From assembly GCF_011397635.1 (NCBI RefSeq), contig NC_064761.1, positions 28,623,643 through 28,687,642 on the forward strand: a stretch of 64,000 nt of DNA. Direction: 5' to 3'. The notes below the pieces were generated by a model, which was given only the letters and a program-made list of their open reading frames with translations, had not been told where the DNA came from and did no database searches. Below, piece by piece: positions 49,501 through 53,906 of this stretch. Numbering within the stretch: position 1 is the first letter of the stretch; each line of letters starts with the position of its first letter. A program made the position numbers and the translations under genes. This stretch comes from Epinephelus fuscoguttatus. Taxonomy: Eukaryota > Chordata > Actinopteri > Perciformes > Serranidae.

Positions 49501-51750
49501 TGTCCTCTACCACTGAGGAATGTGTTTACACTTTGTGTCCCAACACTTCAGCCTGTGTCAATTTGAACTGAGGTTACATTATTGTTTTCCATTACATCTG
49601 ACGCGACGGTCTGTGTACAAAGTATAACATGAGGTGTTTTGGAAGCAATTTTGCAGTTGATGTAATGGATGCTTTGGTTTGCTACGAGTTCAGTGTCCGT
49701 GTTTATGTATTGATAAATTTATATATATAAATTATACACATTGTGGCTTACAATAGATATATAAAATGCATTCTGGTATATATTTAAAGTGATTTTCTGT
49801 GTATCAATGGCAGATAAGCCCGAGACGTGTGCCAGCACCACGTCCTCCGTCCTGTCCCGCTTCTTCCAGAAGAAGGCGTTGCCGCTGGTTGCTGGGGCTC
49901 CGTGCTCAGGAAACCGGGGTTACTGCGACAAATTCCATGTGTGTCGTCTGCTGGATGCCGACGGCCCCATCGCAAGACTGAAAAACTCCCTTCTCAATTT
50001 GGATGACTTCGATGACTTAGCGGAGTGGATGAAGGTGAAGGTTTCCTACGATTACTCTGATGACATGTTTAAAAGATAACAGCAACAATTGGGGATGTCA
50101 CAGTAAAGCTGAAGAACAGCTAATGCTAAATTAACCCAAAATTGATAACAACAATATATCAAATAAGGCCTCCCCCAACTAAGAATTTTCCTAGTCGACC
50201 AACAGTCGTCATTTAGGGCAATTAGTCAACTAGTCGGCAGCATGTTTACGATATTAATTTTTAGCAGGTGATTGTTGGACTCCACCCCATCCCCCACCCA
50301 CCCTACTCCATCCTTCACACCATTAACTTACACTGTTGTTCCACCACGCTTCGCCCTGACCCTGACGACACCATTACACAGTAACAGCGACTGACCACTT
50401 ATCATGCCAATGAGTAAGGATGCATTTTTTCGTCAGTGTCTGTTGCTGGAAGCCACTGCACACGTGCCACTACTCTACAACTTCGGAATGAGACCAGGTT
50501 GCTTGTGCTGTACATTTACGCTGGCTTTACCAGACTGAAACAGCTGCTGGTGATAATGCGCCTGCAAGAGAGCAATGTGCACTCAACATGTCTGTGAAGC
50601 CTAAAGCATACACAGTGTGAATGTAAACACATTTGTTTACAATAAAAGCTCCACAGTGTACATCTAAATCAGTTGCCAGACCCTTTAAAAAACTTAATTC
50701 TAGACTTTCGTCAGTTCTTTCCTTTACTCCTTAATTTCTAACAAGAAATGTTAGTGTAATTGTGCACAGAAATCTTAATCAATCAGGTCTCCATGTATTA
50801 ATAGATTTAAAGTTGCCTTGTAGACTCAAATGACTTGACAGGCGGTTTTGAGAGCACCAGGTCAGACACAATCTTCCAGCATAAGTTACGTGGTTAAAAA
50901 GTGATCACTTACCGTACTCTGTGGCTGCAGCCGTCATGATTGTCAAGATTCAGCAGATGTTTGCCTGAGGTCACATCCTCAGCTCAGTCTGTTTGTTAAT
51001 TTTCCTGCTCTGATGTTCAGCTGTCTTCGATGTTTCAGTCGCAGCTCTCTTTGAGGTTCAGTTCTTCATGACAGCGTGAAGAATCAGGAATTCCCATTTG
51101 GGTTGGAGAGCCCCTCAGAGATCAAGCATCCGTTTCACTGGAGACAGATATGACCCCTCACTTCAGGAACAATTGTGTTGTTTTACCACACCTACAGCAC
51201 AGTGTGTTGCTGACTCACTCTGTAATGTGCTGAGCTGCAAAGTAAAGGAAAAATTGTGACTGTCAATCAAAACAAATCAGTGCAGGGTCATAAGTTCAAC
51301 CTAGAATATGACACCTAAAGTCAGCTTGTTGCAACTTGTGTTTTGCCACTAAAACACTCAATAACTTAACTCAATATTTATTTGTCATTTGTGTTGTTTC
51401 TCCTCGTGTCACATTTCAGCTGCCGTTGACTTTCTTTATAGCATTCCTCACTGAATACTGTCTCCAATTGAAGTTTGTTGTATTTCTTGACTATGCTCCT
51501 GCTGCAGCAGCTGCAAGATAATGAAGGAAGCTGATATTTCTATACTGACCTCGAAACATTTCTCCGATAAGTACAACAAAAGCCTGGTGAAGAAATACAG
51601 TCAACAGTGATCCAAACTTACTATATTTCTGTTCATCCCCTGCAGGCTCACTGGTGGGCCATCCTGGTGGCGATCCTGACTCTGTCTGCAGTGATGGGCT
51701 GCACAGTCTGCCTCTGTGGCCGCAAGCTGTACACCAGTGAGTTTGAGTGA
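10207..51750 (+). CDS. adam10-like: Divergent ADAM10-like membrane metalloprotease (whole gene)
   Basis: Fifteen coding exons: 10208-10268, 13525-13672, 13907-14025, 14394-14549, 22174-22259, 23110-23232, 28641-28733, 29072-29240, 40400-40563, 44879-45050, 45169-45313, 45575-45758, 49384-49483, 49814-50034 and 51646-51750. Every junction is GT-AG and frame-keeping, giving 681 residues against about 748 in human ADAM10. Order of parts: signal peptide 1-20, prodomain with C174 and RVRR at 196-199, metalloprotease with HELGH at 364-368 and third His 374, Met-turn LMYPEA, disintegrin/cysteine-rich region from about 434, transmembrane helix about 650-671. ADAM10 is the alpha-secretase type sheddase that cuts type I membrane proteins such as Notch and APP; this paralog's substrates are unknown. 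By eye the catalytic domain is only about half identical to mammalian ADAM10, far lower than expected for a true fish orthologue. No intact ATG other than 10208 leads into a signal peptide. Confidence 0.93.
10208..10268 (+). CDS. adam10-like: adam10-like exon 1: start codon and signal peptide
   Basis: Encodes a Leu-rich leader, MEVQLYWLLLLLVDCRGRTT, and ends in phase 1 at ACAG|GTAATG. The start has a good Kozak context (A at -3, G at +4). An out-of-frame ATG lies 11 bp upstream at 10197. Joining to exon 2 gives a codon for Gly and reads straight into the conserved prodomain, as in ADAM10, where the first coding exon also carries the signal peptide. Confidence 0.82.
10785..11196 (+). mobile_element. 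LINE 3' fragment in intron 1
   Basis: The + strand contains a decayed RT C-terminus (TSFYLQADNTGCPN, then an LxxxxLKIHLCQPSLRF-like stretch), an AT-rich 3' UTR, and an end reading CTTATGGGGACAATAAAGTA followed by TTGTA repeats. This arrangement is typical of CR1/Rex-type 3' ends in fish. It is heavily degraded, with stops. Confidence 0.55.
11197..12249 (+). other. Intron 1, unassigned part
   Basis: AT-rich intronic sequence between two LINE fragments. It includes CTAAACCTGACTT/CTAAACCTACCCT-type phrases near 11935-12090 that recall the internal part of the dispersed family described at 16176-17106, but no full element can be outlined. Confidence 0.35.
12250..13299 (+). mobile_element. L2-type LINE 3' end in intron 1
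   Basis: The + strand encodes the RT C-terminus LYKALNGQAPSYLRELIVPY, TRTLRSENAGLLVVPK, ARAFSYQAPLLWNHLP and TFKTRLKTFLFDKAYS. A 3' UTR with a TC microsatellite (12610-12635) follows, and the element ends in TTTATAAATAAAATTGAATT with further TTGAA units at 13268-13299, the usual teleost L2 tail. It is 5' truncated. Orientation is the same as the host gene. Confidence 0.85.
13525..13672 (+). CDS. adam10-like: adam10-like exon 2: N-terminal prodomain
   Basis: Acceptor CACCAG|GTGCTG and donor AACAG|GTAACT; the exon ends in phase 2. It encodes SPYIKYYEGLSYDREELHRK followed by HLRAKRASQPQ, matching the ADAM10 hallmark NKYIRHYEGLSY and HQKHQRAKRA region. The strong match of this exon identifies the family as ADAM10 rather than ADAM17. 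Confidence 0.95.
13907..14025 (+). CDS. adam10-like: adam10-like exon 3: prodomain
   Basis: Acceptor CTGCAG|AACTTT and donor AGAGG|GTGCGT; enters phase 2 and leaves phase 1. It encodes TFRLHLKHDAAAFSENFTVV and a DLSHIYSGTLEG end that aligns to the ADAM10 DTSHIYTGHIYGE stretch. Two N-glycosylation sequons (NFT, NGS) are present. Confidence 0.92.
14289..14318 (+). repeat. GTCT microsatellite
   Basis: About 7.5 uninterrupted GTCT units in intron 3, 75 bp upstream of the exon 4 acceptor. Likely length-polymorphic. Confidence 0.95.
14394..14549 (+). CDS. adam10-like: adam10-like exon 4: prodomain
   Basis: Acceptor TTACAG|GTGAAT and donor CATG|GGTAAG read as ATGG|GTAAG; phase 1 to phase 1. It encodes GSVIQGQFEGTIHTDNGTYH and IEPVHRY, ending in SIIYHEDDM, matching [20 protein letters not shown] and VIYHEDDI of ADAM10. 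Sequons NGT and NQT are present. Confidence 0.95.
16176..17106 (+). mobile_element. TIR-bearing non-autonomous DNA element (family F)
   Basis: The left end reads ATGTTAGCATTGTACGTTTC and continues through CCACAGATATGTAACATT. The right end, read in reverse complement, gives ATGTTGGCATTGTGCGTTTC and CCATGGATATGTTACATC, an imperfect TIR of about 45 bp. No transposase is encoded. Inside lies a hAT-like MITE. Related members are at 23580-24570 (inside copy 2), 27740-27920, 30405-30780 and 55010-55195. Confidence 0.65.
16470..16780 (+). mobile_element. hAT-like MITE nested in family F element
   Basis: A 311-bp unit with terminal inverted repeats CAGTGGTTCCCAACTGGT and, in reverse complement, CAGTGGTTCTAAACTGGT, the characteristic CAGTGGTTCYMAACTGG hAT terminus. 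The 8-bp flanks ATGTAGTG and ACATAGCA differ only by transitions and may be an aged target-site duplication. The identical nesting is found in the inverted copy at 23954-24264. Confidence 0.8.
18394..18650 (+). mobile_element. MITE-like repeat fragment
   Basis: Begins CTTAAAGCCACAGTGTGTAG, close to the terminal sequence of the complete MITE at 61748-62108 (TTAAAGGTACAGTGTGTAAG). A matching right end could not be found, so the boundary is approximate. Confidence 0.45.
19839..19882 (-). other. C-rich tract, G-quadruplex potential on - strand
   Basis: CCACCTCCACCCCCACCCCC followed by GCAGCCCACCCCCAC. On the - strand this gives several closely spaced runs of 3-5 G, enough for a quadruplex. It is intronic in the ADAM10-like gene and sits on the template strand. 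Confidence 0.6.
21917..22121 (+). mobile_element. SINE-like repeat, family S1 copy 2
   Basis: Contains GGTACTCCAGCTTCCTCCCA, TTGGTGACTCTAAATTGTCC, GTGATAGTCTGGTGACCTGT and ends GATAAGCAGTTATGGAAAAT before GAATGAA. 5' truncated; it lies about 50 bp upstream of exon 5. Confidence 0.8.
22174..22259 (+). CDS. adam10-like: adam10-like exon 5: cysteine-switch segment
   Basis: Acceptor CTGCAG|TCTTCC and donor GATGAG|GTAGGA; phase 1 to 0. It encodes VFPSIRPASDGFCAAEHLNL and LPQSLSSDE. C174 occupies the position of the cysteine-switch Cys in ADAM10 (GGCADHS). In human ADAM10 the next exon's sequence continues without this split, and the segment is shorter here. Confidence 0.88.
23110..23232 (+). CDS. 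adam10-like: adam10-like exon 6: furin site and start of protease domain
   Basis: Acceptor CTACAG|GAGGCA and donor AGTCAG|GTGATC; phase 0 at both ends. It encodes EAPVSRVRRTLDESKTSCLL and HLHADHYYCQKFKSVEAVVSQ (residues 191-231). RVRR at 196-199 is a proprotein-convertase site replacing ADAM10 RKKR. TSCLLHLHADH matches NTCQLYIQTDH at the start of the metalloprotease domain. Confidence 0.93.
23370..24597 (-). repeat. Long inverted repeat, copy 2 (intron 6)
   Basis: Opens with an AC microsatellite (23370-23390) followed by CGGACAGAGATTTCTAGACT, and ends GGTTGCACCTCCAGTT. It is the reverse complement of 16150-17399, including the nested family F element and hAT-like MITE (23954-24264). It lies just 138 bp after the exon 6 donor. 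Confidence 0.9.
23954..24264 (-). mobile_element. hAT-like MITE, second copy
   Basis: CAGTGGTTCTAAACTGGTGC at the left and CCAGTTGGGAACCACTG at the right; 311 bp, the same length as the copy at 16470-16780. Flanks CTATGT and CACTACAT correspond to those of copy 1, so it was copied as part of the larger unit rather than inserted independently. Confidence 0.8.
25690..25929 (-). mobile_element. SINE-like repeat, family S1 copy 3 (inverted)
   Basis: The reverse complement of the S1 sequence: CCGTAACTGCTTATCCTGTA, CAGCTGACACTGGGCAACAG, GACAATTTAGAGTCACTGAT and GGACTGTGGGAGGAAGCTGG. It abuts the next copy head to head. Confidence 0.85.
25930..26276 (+). mobile_element. tRNA-derived SINE, family S1 copy 4 with Pol III promoter
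   Basis: The most complete S1 copy. A box-A-like TGGTTAGTGTTG is at 25951-25962, and a box B GGTTCGAACCC at 25987-25997 matches the Pol III consensus. The shared body follows (GTCAGTGTGGGTTTTCTCTT, GGTGACTCTAAATTGTCCAT) with an end at AGAAAATGAATTAATTAAT. The boxes show the family is tRNA-derived. Confidence 0.82.
27740..27917 (-). mobile_element. Family F DNA element fragment
   Basis: Carries CGCGATCTTTTCCTAACAAT, TTTTTGTGCCTAAACCTAAC and an end TCCATGATTTACAATAGCGT before ACAATGG, resembling the internal and terminal parts of the 16176-17106 element. Degraded; limits approximate. Confidence 0.5.
27918..28165 (-). mobile_element. tRNA-derived SINE, family S2 (inverted)
   Basis: On the - strand the head reads GTGGCTCAGGACTTAGAGCA and TTGTTCGATCCCTGGGTCC (box-A- and box-B-like). 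The body then shows GATGGCTGTTCCATCAGTG, GTGAATGGGTGAATGTGAC and an end AGGTGCTATATAAGTGCAA. It is the same family as 8318-8985. Confidence 0.75.
28641..28733 (+). CDS. adam10-like: adam10-like exon 7: metalloprotease domain
   Basis: Acceptor TCTCAG|GTTTCC and donor CTCTTT|GTAAGA; 31 codons in phase 0. It encodes VSSYMRAVNDIYDKVDFDGI and KLINFKVKTLF, aligning to [20 protein letters not shown] of ADAM10. Confidence 0.94.
29072..29240 (+). CDS. adam10-like: adam10-like exon 8: metalloprotease domain
   Basis: Acceptor CTCCAG|GTGATG and donor GCCTG|GTGAGT; leaves phase 1. Encodes YIGPEKLLRLFAESNWNDYC then LAYVLTNRDYSGTLGLAFEG, matching [20 protein letters not shown] and [20 protein letters not shown] of ADAM10. 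Confidence 0.95.
30405..30780 (+). mobile_element. Family F DNA element, diverged copy
   Basis: Starts AATGTTCGCATGTCGTACAT and ends TTACTTCTGGCGAATGGGC. Inside, GGTTATGTTTGGCCTAAAAC, CAGTTCATATATCACGTCAC and ATATGATATGTATGAAATGT match the right half of the 16176-17106 element. It lacks the nested hAT MITE. Confidence 0.6.
32826..33200 (+). mobile_element. L2/CR1-like LINE 3' fragment
   Basis: Degenerate + strand coding of LAPSYIRELLSPYHTMRELR then SDLSVPEIQD and FSVSAPKLWNSS, followed by a short 3' UTR ending AAAGTGCTGTTTAAATAATG TTGACTTGACTTC-like. Stops interrupt the frame. Confidence 0.65.
33830..33876 (+). repeat. CA microsatellite, imperfect
   Basis: ACACACACACACACAAACAC followed by further CA units; intronic. 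Confidence 0.85.
35880..36265 (+). repeat. Unclassified dispersed repeat
   Basis: A distinctive purine-rich block with AGAGGAGAGGACTCAGTAGC, GACAGGTGAGACCAGTCAGG, AACTGAAAACAAAGAAAACA and TGGGGACTTCAGGGTGTAAC. It resembles a frequent teleost repeat remembered only in outline; the class is not assignable by eye. Confidence 0.4.
38230..39696 (+). mobile_element. TIR-type non-autonomous element with internal insertion
   Basis: The left end TTTAAAGGAATACTTCACCC and CCATTACTCACCC match the reverse complement of the right end (GGGATGAGTAATGGTCATTT, GGGGAATTAAGGTATTTAA), an imperfect TIR of about 40 bp. A second TAAAGGAATACTTTGC start at 38545 suggests a related element inserted inside. A half copy of the family is at 52616-52975. 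Confidence 0.6.
40400..40563 (+). CDS. adam10-like: adam10-like exon 9: catalytic zinc-binding helix
   Basis: Acceptor CTTCAG|GTAACG and donor TCTCCG|GTCAGT; phase 1 to 0. It encodes AGGICSKQIRSLKGENISQN, TGLVTIQNYG and LTFAHELGHSLGSP. HELGH (364-368) holds two zinc His and the catalytic Glu365. The third His falls on the first codon of exon 10, the same split as in ADAM10 (HEVGHNFGSP|H). Confidence 0.97.
41050..41342 (+). mobile_element. Possible MITE with short TIRs
   Basis: ACGTCACAGCCCGGCTCAAG at the left and GAGGGCTGTCACC at the right give a short inverted end (GTSACAGCCC). The interior includes AGCAGCTTATATAGCTGAGG. The assignment is tentative. Confidence 0.4.
41443..41800 (+). repeat. 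Dispersed repeat family R, copy 1
   Basis: Starts AACCTGGTCTCACTCCGAAG TCATCGAA-like and carries GGGTGAAAGTCTGAGTAGG, CCCAAACCTCACCACGTGTG, GAAGAAAAAACATCAATTTA and GTTGTACTGGCGTTGTGCTT. The same order of phrases is found at 53028-53335. Confidence 0.7.
42985..43385 (+). mobile_element. LINE 3' UTR/tail fragment
   Basis: AT-rich sequence ending TTTCCCCCTGGGATCAATAA TGTAGTTCAGATTCTGATTTCTGAGTCTGATT-like repeats, the usual form of Rex/CR1-type 3' ends (TTCCCCTGGGGATCAATAAA plus TCTGAT units). No coding remains visible. Confidence 0.5.
43475..43506 (+). repeat. ATT microsatellite
   Basis: About ten ATT units in intron 9; an AAT run at 43765-43787 lies nearby. Confidence 0.9.
44879..45050 (+). 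CDS. adam10-like: adam10-like exon 10: end of protease domain, Met-turn
   Basis: Acceptor TTCCAG|CACGAC and donor TTTGTGG|GTGAGG; phase 0 to 1. First codon His374 completes the zinc site (HDDGSNC). Then GRYLMYPEATSEVRENNDKI, SPCSIRHISKIL and DDCFV follow, matching [20 protein letters not shown] and [20 protein letters not shown]. Met in LMYP is the metzincin Met-turn. Confidence 0.97.
45169..45313 (+). CDS. adam10-like: adam10-like exon 11: disintegrin-like domain
   Basis: Acceptor GTCCAG|TCAGTG and donor TGCAG|GTACAC; phase 1 to 2. It encodes SDQPICGNLIVEDGEECDVG, HNDTDPCC, then CHLKPGKVC. It aligns to [20 protein letters not shown]; two Cys conserved in ADAM10 (the second of CDC and that of DQCKDE) are absent here. 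Confidence 0.96.
45575..45758 (+). CDS. adam10-like: adam10-like exon 12: disintegrin/cysteine-rich region
   Basis: Acceptor TATTAAG|TCCGAG (AAG, less usual) and donor AACGGG|GTGAGG; phase 2 to 0. It encodes SPSQGLCCGQDCKFKPVGQA, DDETDCQKEVVCSGHSPFCP and VCSQGTRVCLNG. The first four residues equal SPSQG of ADAM10, which fixes the acceptor. Confidence 0.96.
46193..46775 (-). mobile_element. 3' fragment of the same LINE family as 150-2925
   Basis: On the - strand it encodes RSSDIRGELGVEPLFLCVER, QLRRFGCLIRMPLGRFPLEV and RPRGRPRTHWRDYISHLAWE, near-identical in layout to the C-terminus of the first LINE. Only the last ~190 codons are present; a run of about 15 C at 46540-46554 breaks the frame. 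Confidence 0.9.
46940..46970 (+). repeat. Short GGAGC/GGTGC tandem repeat
   Basis: GGTGGAGCGGAGCGGAGCGG followed by TGCGGTGCG: about six 5-bp units in intron 12. Confidence 0.8.
48130..48640 (+). repeat. Widespread vertebrate/teleost interspersed repeat
   Basis: Carries phrases recurring across fish genomes: CCATCATCTTGAACCAGTCT, GGCATCAACAAGGCATTTTC, AACCCTAGAGATGGTTGTGT, GATCAGTAGTTTCTGAAATA, CAACCATGCCATGTTCAAGG and ACATGCCTAAATGCATTGAG. It is recognised as a repeat with good confidence; its transposon class is not. Confidence 0.75.
48655..48990 (-). mobile_element. LINE-type 3' end, inverted
   Basis: On the - strand the sequence ends GGGATGCATAAAGTTCTGTC followed by TTGTC repeats, a LINE-like tail after an AT-rich 3' UTR. 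Coding remains are not visible. Confidence 0.5.
49384..49483 (+). CDS. adam10-like: adam10-like exon 13: cysteine-rich region
   Basis: Acceptor CTGCAG|GTCTGT and donor AGCTGG|GTAACT read as CTGG|GTAAC; phase 0 to 1. It encodes VCTESVCLKHSLEQCDCPGD and KCHVCCQQL, matching ICEKYGLEECTC and ELCHVCCMKK of ADAM10. Confidence 0.95.
49814..50034 (+). CDS. adam10-like: adam10-like exon 14: membrane-proximal cysteine-rich region
   Basis: Acceptor GGCAG|ATAAGC and donor ATGAAG|GTGAAG; phase 1 to 0. It encodes CASTTSSVLSRFFQKKALPL, GAPCSGNRGYCDKFHVCRLL and DADGPIARLKNSLLNLDDF, matching [20 protein letters not shown] and [20 protein letters not shown]. It ends AEWMK just before the transmembrane exon. 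Confidence 0.97.
50035..51645 (+). other. Intron 14 with a hAT-type repeat fragment
   Basis: 50160-50260 contains CCCCCAACTAAGAATTTTCC, TAGTCGACCAACAGTCGTC and CAATTAGTCAACTAGTCGGC, a frequent teleost MITE-type repeat recognised from memory. The rest of the intron shows nothing specific. Confidence 0.5.
51646..51750 (+). CDS. adam10-like: adam10-like exon 15: transmembrane helix and stop
   Basis: Acceptor CTGCAG|GCTCAC, phase 0. It encodes AHWWAILVAILTLSAVMGCT and VCLCGRKLYTSEFE, then TGA (51748-51750). AHWWA matches the ADAM10 AHWWAV start of the transmembrane segment. Read through, the cytoplasmic tail has only about 10 residues and lacks the proline-rich and RRR motifs of ADAM10. A consensus donor CCA|GTGAGT at 51737 could instead lead to a further exon not found in this window. 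Confidence 0.88.
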   Translation, partial: AHWWAILVAILTLSAVMGCTVCLCGRKLYTSEFE

Positions 51751-52184
51751 CCCCTGACTTTTGATCCCTGCCACCTCTGGGACGACATCATGACAACGCA
51801 CACATTTTACGAGGATTCCTTCACCTGGGTTTTTTTGAAGTGTCACAGCCACATTGCAGCAATCCACTTTGTTGCTCATCGTAAACTGTGTGATCTGACT
51901 ACAGGTGACCTGTGAAGATGCTGAAACCTGCTCAACGCCTGTCACACTATTCTGTTAACTGATATCTTTGTAAGTCATGATGCATGTGCCACTTTCTTTT
52001 CCTTGTGCCACTTGTCTGTTCACATTTCAACAAGCATTGAGAGTCTCCTGTGATGCATGTGTGTGTCAGTCAACCCATGGATGGATTACTGAGCTGACCT
52101 ACCTGGCACAGGCCCCGGGGCCCAAAGTGTCAGGGCCTTCCTTGGGCTTTACCTGTAAAATGCCACTTGAGGAGACACATACCA

Positions 52185-52410
52185 ACCATGAGGAGACTCA
52201 AAATGATGACAAAGAGACATAGAAAGACCACAAAGAGATGTGAAACAGCTGCAGAGAGAATCAAAACGACAACAGAGCAACACAAAATGACCACGAGGAT
52301 ATACCAAATGACTACAGAGATGCAAAACAACTACAAAAAGACTCAAATTGACCACAAAGCGAAAAAGAGATGCACAACAATTACAATGAGATGCAAAACA
52401 ACTGTAACGT
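52185..52410 (+). repeat. Degenerate ~20-bp minisatellite
   Basis: About ten diverged units of the form ACAAAGAGATGCAAAACRAC separated by AACTACA/TGACCAC, from GAGGAGACTCAAAATGATG to GAGATGCAAAACAACTGTAA. Strongly purine-biased on the + strand. Confidence 0.8.
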
Positions 52411-52615
52411 CTGTGTGTCTTGCTCATGTGTAGGAGACATGGTTGGGCCTTCTGCACCTCCGGGCCCATTGTTTCATAATCTCCCTATGAGTCATCTCCC
52501 CTTAAACGCTACATAGCATCATACACCTGCCCCTGTGAAGACTGATGGGACTCTCCCTTGTTTTGCCCTGCAGCATCCTCACTTCTGTGTTCGAACTTGA
52601 TCGCTAATTTTAGCC

Positions 52616-52975
52616 TTAAAGGAATATTCCACCCACAAAATGACCATTTATAAATCAGTTCCTCGTGCTGTGTGACCTTGGAATTTGTGAAGAAAACTTT
52701 TTTTCTGTAAGCTTCCACAGAAAATAGAGAACATATGATTGCTTGGAAATCGCATTTAAGTACAGCAAAACTATGTCACCACATCTGTTTACAAACTCTC
52801 ACACAACTTGTGCAGCAAAATTCTTGTCTTATTTTCTAGTCGTATGCTCAGCTTCCCAAACACATGCATTTTTGCTGAAAAACTTTAGTATTGTAGTCAT
52901 AGATACGTTTCAGTTTCAGTTCAGTTTTCAGCTGTAAGTTGTGGCAAAAATGTACATTTGGGGAGTAATGAGCGT
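52616..52975 (+). mobile_element. TIR-type element, half copy
   Basis: Begins CCTTAAAGGAATATTCCACC CACAAAATGACC-like and continues GAATTTGTGAAGAAAACTTT and CAGCTTCCCAAACACATGCA, as in the left half of 38230-39696. The right TIR is decayed (TTTGGGGAGTAATGAGC). Confidence 0.55.
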
Positions 52976-53027
52976 ACATTGTGTTTTGAGAGAGTTTGAT
53001 GTTTTCATGTAGTTTTGTCGTTTAATC

Positions 53028-53335
53028 AACCCGGCCTCACTCCAAAGACATCGAAATCTGGCATTTGGGCCTCAAAAAGCCGTCCTCTAACGTCAGCATG
53101 ACAGGCCTCCGGGTGCCGGCATCAGGGCGAAACGCAGCAGGACAGGAATGGAAGTTAAGGCAGTGAGACACCAACAGCCACCGACTTTCACCCAGGAGAG
53201 CAGTGTTTGTGTCCAAGATTATAAAGCCAAACCCTGCACTGTTTTCCTAAACCTAACCATGTGTGTTAGTTGTTGCAGAGAAAAAAACATCAATTCCCGT
53301 TGTTGTACTGATGTGGTGCTTTTTTTTTAAACCAG
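53028..53335 (+). repeat. Dispersed repeat family R, copy 2
   Basis: AACCCGGCCTCACTCCAAAG, then CACCGACTTTCACCCAGGAG, CCTAAACCTAACCATGTGTG and AAAAAAACATCAATTCCCGT match in order the copy at 41443-41800. Confidence 0.7.
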
Positions 53336-53906
53336 TTTTCTTTCTTTACTAATTTCTTGCTAATGGGTCATTTCCCCTTTCGTTGCTCATTGTCTTTGTC
53401 CCATGTTTTTAAAAAAAGAAACAAAGCCAATTTGCTCAGGTTTCAAAGGGTTTAAAGATTTAATTGCAGAGCCTGAATTTAGTTATTCTTAGATTGTTGT
53501 CTTGGTACTCTTACTCAGGTTAAGGTTCTGAATACTTCTTTCACCACTAATGATTTATATGTTTACTTAAAGCTGGCTTCAAGCATCCTAATGGAGTCTA
53601 TCTCTCAGGTCACCTTGACACAGTCGGCCAAACACATGGCGTCACACCATCAAGGACAAGAAGAAATCACAAAGCTTATTTTGTGTGATTTAACAGTTCC
53701 TCCCACTTTTGTATCAAAAACAGTTCAAATTGTTAAAAATGTTTGGATCTCACACAGGTTTTGTTCTGATAATAAATAAGAAAATGATAAAACAACCTTG
53801 AGCTGGTGAATACAAGTGATAACAATGGAACATTTTTTATTTGTATTTGTCACAACCCTAAAATAAAAGTCAGGCTCAGGGTGACCTCTCAGAAGGCAGT
53901 TTTTGG

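Larger units (their letters stand above)
51751..53900. other. Convergent intergenic region
   Basis: Holds the probable 3' UTR of the ADAM10-like gene and several repeats (52185-52410, 52616-52975, 53028-53335). AATAAA occurs at 53771 and 53862 on the + strand, but neither can be tied to the transcript. Confidence 0.4.
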
